Of a stretch of 33,133 nucleotides of DNA, positions 28,648-33,133 are shown piece by piece. This DNA is from CAYGFH01 sp964356315 (GTDB lineage Bacteria > Patescibacteriota > Microgenomatia > UBA10105 > UBA927): the NCBI GenBank assembly GCA_964356315.1, contig CAYHHA010000018.1, positions 1 to 33,133 on the forward strand, written 5' to 3'. Below the pieces are notes generated by a model. That model saw only the letters and a program-made list of their open reading frames with translations. It did no database searches and was not told the DNA's origin. Position 1 is the stretch's first letter. Each line of letters starts with the position of its first letter. A program made the position numbers and the translations under genes.

Positions 28648-30894
28648 ATGAATCAACTTTTTCGAGTCGTTCTTATCATTCTTCTTCTTCTAATCTCAAC
28701 CTCAACCGCCAACGCTCAGGTGATAGACCCACAATATATCTTTGTACGGAAAGATATGACATGCTCCAACTGTTATAATTGGAATGGAAATGATCCAAAT
28801 ACGATAAATTTGGATGCAATTAATGAAGTGTTTGGAAAAATTGGAACCAAAGGGTCAGCGAATAGAAAAGTTGGGATTGGAGTGATGTTCTCTTATAATT
28901 ATATACCGATCAATAATCTGAAATTGTCATTACAACGATTACTAGATTATTCACGTATCCATGACTTTCCAGTATTTATCGCGCTAGATGGATTCCAGTG
29001 GTGGGATAATCGCCCAGATCTTTGGAATTGGTGGAATCCAAATGCACCAGGATACAATCCAAGCAACGTCAATAATGTTGAATGGACATGTTGGAATGAA
29101 TCATGCGCCACAAAAAAAGCGTGGAGAAACTGGGGATCAGAGCTGGAAGTCAAGCCGCAACCAAATATCTCTAGCCCGGCATTTGTCGCAGCAAATAAGC
29201 AAGATTTATCACAGCTCGTACCGATTATTGTTAACTGGTACAATGCCCTACCAGAAAACAAGAAGTATTTGTTAGGAGGCGTTGCAACAGGAGTAGAACA
29301 AGATCTTGGAGCTAACTACTATTATTATAAAGATGGTCTATTCACAGGCGCAGGACTAAAAAGCAGTGTTCAACAGGGATACGCAGCAGTAAAATCCGCA
29401 AATATAAAAACTTCTGGAACAATTACCGATCAGGATATAAATAGTGTAATCACGAGATATCAGACGGAACTCGCAAAAAAAATGCTAGAACTCGGAATAC
29501 CCAGAAATAAGATATTTAATCACAACGGAGGCAAGGGAGCTGCACCGTTTATCGAGTACCCTTCAGGAGTCGCATTTGAAACACTTTCTGCATCTGTTAA
29601 CACCTATGCGCAGCCGGGGTGGAGTTTCTACGGCGATGTTACAAGCAATCCTCAAAACTATCCCATGATCTCAAGCGCACTGAATGAAATCAATAGGACT
29701 GAGTGGTCGTCTGCAGAATGGCTTTCGTTCGCAACAGATAAAAATGGATGGATAACGTCCCTAAGGAACTCACTAAACTACAAGAATAATCGGTTTATTA
29801 ACATCGCGAATTGGGAAGCTATACGTAATACTCCTTATATATTGGAAGCTATTAGGACAGTAGCAAATGAGTCCCCTGCTTGCTGGGTGACTGCTCCCAA
29901 AATCTCCACAGCAGTAAATTGGAATGTAGGCACAATTTCATGGACAAAAGGCACAAATAATGACGCGATATCTGTATATGCATCAACGGTAAACACCTAT
30001 ACCACCTCTGGGAATCTTGCGAATCCAAATATACTTTTGGAGAATAATACTACAAAAACAAGCATTCCGATAAATAATCTTGCTGTCGGCACGTATTACA
30101 TCGCTGTAGCCGCGGACGGGTGCAACAATACACAACGAAAAATTTCCTACCACTCCCTAAAGATTAACACGATTGAAACCCCACCACCGAGTTTTTATAA
30201 TGGAAAACCAATAAAAGGAACACCTGCAAGTGTATATCTCATGGAAAATGGAAAGAAACGAGCGATTCCAAATTGGGAGACATTCTTGTCGTTAGGTTTT
30301 AAACAAACAGATCTTATACAGCTTTCAGATGCGACGGTGAATTCTTTTCCACTAGGAGCGCCTATTCAACAGCTTACCCCTTCTCTAACTCCAACCCCGA
30401 TGAGCATAACGGATGGCTCTATAGTTCAAGGCTCGTCAGCAAGTGTTTTTCTCATCAGCGGCGGGAAAAAATATGGATTTCCAAATGTAGAAATATTTAA
30501 TCACTTTGGATTTCAGTTTCCAAGTGTTATCAAAGTCACTGATGCAAAACTAAATACATATCCAAATGGTCTGACACTCACCCGTGTTATTAAAGGCACC
30601 TCAGCAACGGCATATCTCATGGAAAATGGAAAGAAACGAGCGATTCCAAATTGGAAAACATTTCTTTCTTTTGGCTATACCCAATCTGATCTCATAGAGC
30701 TCACAGATGCTGTGATAAGCAAATTTCCAATCGGTACAGAAGTGCCACCGGTTGCTGGATCAGTCAGCATCCCTGGAGACATAAACAACGATTTTCATGT
30801 AAATCAAATAGACGTTGATATTATCAAGACAGGATATGGCGTGAAGTACTCAGCGTTTGATTATAATAACCTAGTTACCAATTTTGGGAAATAA
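28648..30894 (+). CDS. Secreted glycoside-hydrolase-like protein with three wall-type repeats and a dockerin-like tail
   Basis: A 748-residue protein with signal peptide 1-24 (VVLIILLLLISTSTANAQ). Residues 25-410 look like a TIM-barrel glycosidase: PVFIALDGFQWWDNRPDLWN (108-127), GGVATGVEQDL, ITRYQTELAKKMLELG, and a closing ANWEAIRNTPYIL. No catalytic pair can be named. An Fn3-like domain spans 411-508. Three repeats of about 52 residues follow (519-573, 589-643, 647-699) with the pattern KG-SA-YLMENGKKRAIPNW-TFLSLGY. Residues 709-748 form a dockerin-like module: GDINNDFHVNQIDVDII (first calcium loop with D711, N713, D715, D722) and FDYNNLVTNFGK, but the middle is shorter than a two-loop dockerin. 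The next gene encodes a cohesin-like domain, its likely partner. This gene stops 7 bases before it. Confidence 0.75.
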   Translation: MNQLFRVVLIILLLLISTSTANAQVIDPQYIFVRKDMTCSNCYNWNGNDPNTINLDAINEVFGKIGTKGSANRKVGIGVMFSYNYIPINNLKLSLQRLLDYSRIHDFPVFIALDGFQWWDNRPDLWNWWNPNAPGYNPSNVNNVEWTCWNESCATKKAWRNWGSELEVKPQPNISSPAFVAANKQDLSQLVPIIVNWYNALPENKKYLLGGVATGVEQDLGANYYYYKDGLFTGAGLKSSVQQGYAAVKSANIKTSGTITDQDINSVITRYQTELAKKMLELGIPRNKIFNHNGGKGAAPFIEYPSGVAFETLSASVNTYAQPGWSFYGDVTSNPQNYPMISSALNEINRTEWSSAEWLSFATDKNGWITSLRNSLNYKNNRFINIANWEAIRNTPYILEAIRTVANESPACWVTAPKISTAVNWNVGTISWTKGTNNDAISVYASTVNTYTTSGNLANPNILLENNTTKTSIPINNLAVGTYYIAVAADGCNNTQRKISYHSLKINTIETPPPSFYNGKPIKGTPASVYLMENGKKRAIPNWETFLSLGFKQTDLIQLSDATVNSFPLGAPIQQLTPSLTPTPMSITDGSIVQGSSASVFLISGGKKYGFPNVEIFNHFGFQFPSVIKVTDAKLNTYPNGLTLTRVIKGTSATAYLMENGKKRAIPNWKTFLSFGYTQSDLIELTDAVISKFPIGTEVPPVAGSVSIPGDINNDFHVNQIDVDIIKTGYGVKYSAFDYNNLVTNFGK
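30235..30654 (+). repeat. 42-bp identical segment in repeats 1 and 3
   Basis: The DNA at 30235-30276 is repeated without a mismatch at 30613-30654 and encodes YLMENGKKRAIPNW. The middle repeat between them is quite different, so the identity points to recent duplication or gene conversion rather than slow divergence. Confidence 0.85.
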
Positions 30895-30901
30895 ATTTTT
30901 T

Positions 30902-31918
30902 ATGAACTCAGAACAAAGACAACACGACAATCAGTCAATACCACCAGAAGATCTGGTTCCAAGTATAGACCAGGCCACAGATATCATTGTGCCAGGATAT
31001 ACGAACAGATTCGCTTCGTTTTTCAACAAAGGATCGATACTACCTATCATAGCTGTTTTAATGCTAACCATCGGCATTGTCAGCAGCTCAAAGACAAATG
31101 AATCGCAAGATATCCGATCAAAAGCAACGCTTGATGGACCCGTGTTATCGATGAACCCATCTTCAAAAACACTAATTCCAGGGGAAACAACATCTATTGG
31201 AATTCTCCTAAACACGAACACAGATGCAGTTTCTGTCGCAGAGCTCCATCTTTCATACGATCCTACCGCGATACAAATCATGAATTTCACGCCAAATCCT
31301 ACTCTCCCTGTCATCCTAAAGGCGGCAACATTTGACAGTGGAAAGATAGATGTAGCCCTCGGTTCCCAACCCACGGCTCCATTCAAAGGATCGGGTATAT
31401 TAGGCGTTATGACGGTAAAATTGCTTGCTATAAAAACATCTTCTATCGCATTTACAGATGCAACAATTGTTGCATCCATCGGGAAAACTACCAATGCGCT
31501 TTTGTCAAAAACAGGAAGCACGATTACTGGAAACGGTCCAACTGCGACTCAGCTTACAAGCACCCCGACAAGAATCCCGACTACAGTAATCACACCGGAT
31601 CCAAAAATTTTTCCGACCTTCATCACTACCCCAATTTCAAGAGCGTTACCTACGCCCACAAGTACACCGACGCCAACGCGCGTCGTCGTCAACACTCCGA
31701 CTAACTCTCCTACTCCTACGCCCAATCCCTATAACGGGAAACCAGTCAAAGGATCATCTGCAACAACCTATCTCATGGAAAATGGAGCCAGACGACCTAT
31801 ACCAAACTGGGATACATTTCTCTCTTTAGGATTCATTCAAGCAGATCAGATTACACTTCCTGATGCGCTGATCGACTCGTTTCCCATGGGTTCCCCTATC
31901 CCATCGGTTGTCAAATAA
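30902..31918 (+). CDS. Membrane-anchored cohesin-like protein
   Basis: A 338-residue protein. A cytoplasmic tail (1-44) and one helix (45-62, SILPIIAVLMLTIGIV) give N-in topology. Residues 80-212 match the cohesin fold: VLSMNPSSKTLIPGETTSIG, ILLNTNTDAVSVAELHLSYD, a GKIDVALGSQPTAPFKGSG segment and LGVMTVKLLAIKTSSIAF. Cohesins bind dockerins, and a dockerin-like tail ends the preceding gene. A long Thr/Pro linker (215-276) leads to one repeat (277-333: KGSSATTYLMENGARRPIPN) of the same type as the three in the upstream protein. The C-terminus ends abruptly at SVVK; a decayed dockerin-like piece lies downstream in another frame, so the gene may once have been longer. ATG 30902 is used; the in-frame start at 30884 overlaps the previous gene. 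Confidence 0.75.
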   Translation: MNSEQRQHDNQSIPPEDLVPSIDQATDIIVPGYTNRFASFFNKGSILPIIAVLMLTIGIVSSSKTNESQDIRSKATLDGPVLSMNPSSKTLIPGETTSIGILLNTNTDAVSVAELHLSYDPTAIQIMNFTPNPTLPVILKAATFDSGKIDVALGSQPTAPFKGSGILGVMTVKLLAIKTSSIAFTDATIVASIGKTTNALLSKTGSTITGNGPTATQLTSTPTRIPTTVITPDPKIFPTFITTPISRALPTPTSTPTPTRVVVNTPTNSPTPTPNPYNGKPVKGSSATTYLMENGARRPIPNWDTFLSLGFIQADQITLPDALIDSFPMGSPIPSVVK

Positions 31919-32006
31919 GTATGTATCACATCTCTCCTGCATTCTATAGATAGATTCGGCATGGCGTCTCGAAATTTGATATAAAACAGACAACGAATGG
32001 TATTGA

Positions 32007-32081
32007 AATCTCATTGCAACCAAAGATGCCTACAGCATAATAATCGATTACAATAATCACGTTGCCAATTATGGGAAATAA
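32007..32081 (+). pseudogene. Remnant of a dockerin C-terminus
   Basis: In a different frame from the cohesin gene, the last codons before 32081 read IIIDYNNHVANYGK and a stop, matching FDYNNLVTNFGK at the end of the protein at 28648. Upstream, ATKDAY fits a calcium-loop remnant. Stops at 31977 and 32004 break this frame. It is probably the lost 3' end of the cohesin gene or of a removed neighbour. Confidence 0.6.
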
Positions 32082-32090
32082 GGTTTTATT

Positions 32091-33119
32091 ATGAAAAAAT
32101 CGAATCTAATTATTACTGCTATTCTAGTTGTCCTATTCTTATCTCCTTCAAACGCACGTGCTCAAACCGTAGTGTCTCAAAATTCATCAGTACAGGTTTC
32201 AAATATATACCAAGGATCCAAACCTGAATCTCTGGTAGATGGTAATCTCTCCCTTGGGTGGAACTCTGGCGCATTTGCACCCCAGTGGGCAATTCTAGAC
32301 CTTCACAGTCCTAAAAGCATAAGTCAGTTACGGCTAATGAGTGGCCAATCACCAGACGGTCAAGTGCTCTTCAAGATCACGCTTAGTTCAGAAGATCACT
32401 CCACAGTGTTTGAGCTCACTTTGGACCGGTATGTTAAAGCTGGTCAATGGATCAATATTCCCATGCTATCGAGCATAGCAAATGTCCGTTATATCAAATT
32501 GGAAACAATCAAAAGCCCTTCATGGATAGCCTGGCAAGAACTCGAAGCCACTGACACGCCTTCAGCGGGATCACAACACCTTCGCTATTTTGGGTATTAT
32601 GGACTAGTCAGTGGAGGCGTTCCCCTTGTGTATCACTTCACTGAAATTTCAAATTTAGCCAATAGTAATGTAGGCATAATCCCCAGTCACACAGCCCAAA
32701 AAATGAGAGAGATGCTTACGTTGGCCAAATCTGCAGGACTAAAAGTTTTTATTGCTCCCAGAAACATTACATATAACGATTCAACGCTAAACCCAAATTA
32801 CCAACAGATTCTCACTGGTTTACATTCATTATTCGAAGAATTCGACTCTGTTATCCTTGGATTTTATTTTGACGAAATGATCGGATCCGGAACCGATATT
32901 GCAGATTTTACGAAGATAACTAGTTATCTGAGAAGTAAGTATCCCTCCAAAAAAATCCTTGCGATAGAGTCTGATACTCCTATTTCTGTCATGAGTATCC
33001 CTCCCAGTTATTTTACAAATCTGACGGATGTAGGTTTTGACTATTATTCAAGTGTTTGGACAGCATCCAACGAAGTTGGGCTTAAATGCCAAAAAGAGTT
33101 GCTACAATTAGTGGTTTAG
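32091..33119 (+). CDS. Secreted protein with F5/8C carbohydrate-binding domain and TIM-barrel-like domain
   Basis: A 342-residue protein with signal peptide 1-24 (ILVVLFLSPSNARA). Residues 32-153 match a discoidin (F5/8 type C, CBM32-like) domain: VSNIYQGSKPESLVDGNLSL, WAILDLHSPKSISQLRL, and a closing VRYIKLETIKSPSWIAWQEL. From 163 on, a glycosidase-like barrel begins: RYFGYYG, AKSAGLKVFIAPRN, LGFYFDEM (256-263, with possible catalytic acids D261 and E262), KKILAIESD, and DVGFDYYSS. The frame ends at LLQLVV 14 bases before the window edge, early for a full barrel, so the protein may be truncated or frameshifted near its end. It extends the surface carbohydrate-active cluster. Confidence 0.7.
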   Translation: MKKSNLIITAILVVLFLSPSNARAQTVVSQNSSVQVSNIYQGSKPESLVDGNLSLGWNSGAFAPQWAILDLHSPKSISQLRLMSGQSPDGQVLFKITLSSEDHSTVFELTLDRYVKAGQWINIPMLSSIANVRYIKLETIKSPSWIAWQELEATDTPSAGSQHLRYFGYYGLVSGGVPLVYHFTEISNLANSNVGIIPSHTAQKMREMLTLAKSAGLKVFIAPRNITYNDSTLNPNYQQILTGLHSLFEEFDSVILGFYFDEMIGSGTDIADFTKITSYLRSKYPSKKILAIESDTPISVMSIPPSYFTNLTDVGFDYYSSVWTASNEVGLKCQKELLQLVV

Positions 33120-33133
33120 CCCTTCACAATCTT

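Overview
The window looks like a metagenome-assembled scaffold (two runs of exactly 100 N) from a member of the Candidate Phyla Radiation / Patescibacteria, most likely the Microgenomates side. The inference rests on gene content: a YYY/DUF2298 membrane protein beside other very large polytopic sugar-transfer-type proteins, many secreted Thr/Pro-rich proteins with a single membrane anchor, a collagen-like GXT-repeat protein, a Rho with a long Arg/Gly-rich N-terminus, and cohesin/dockerin-type domains. TGA is used as a normal stop (genes ending at 16301, 16738 and 17879), so this is not one of the code-25 lineages.

Layout. 1-930: N-terminal part of a membrane-anchored Ala/Thr/Pro-rich protein (minus). 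1075-1624: a heptamer array, two complete tRNA-Ala genes (GGC and CGC anticodons) and a 91-bp tandem repeat that leaves extra tRNA-Ala 5' halves. 1746-6110: four minus-strand genes (small membrane protein, LysM/M23 peptidase, rho, LytR_C-domain protein). 6178-12635: a long secreted/membrane protein (plus) converging on a collagen-like surface fibre (minus, interrupted by the first gap). 12819-13520: HTH antitoxin-like plus PIN-like pair. 13621-19898: two facing clusters, each combining secreted proteins of one family with a DUF916-like membrane protein; the plus-strand DUF916-like protein carries a cytoplasmic DNA-binding tail. 19965-27159: YYY protein (minus) and a plus-strand operon of two GT-C-type membrane proteins flanking an FAD oxidoreductase, probably for surface glycans. 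27160-28162: about 1 kb without a convincing gene, holding the second gap, a decayed coding fragment, a terminator and consecutive RNA-like hairpins. 28163-33119: a small protein (minus), then a plus-strand cluster of a dockerin-tailed glycosidase-like secreted protein, a membrane-anchored cohesin protein, and an F5/8C plus TIM-barrel-like protein.

Almost everything here builds or decorates the cell surface. The main items for a second look are the DUF916-like/HTH fusion, the cohesin-dockerin pair, a pair of structured elements with a compensatory base change (27847-28050), heptanucleotide arrays that occur between genes and in frame inside genes, and promoters placed so that transcription would begin at or very near the start codon. 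No database search was run; family names are from recognition of sequence motifs.
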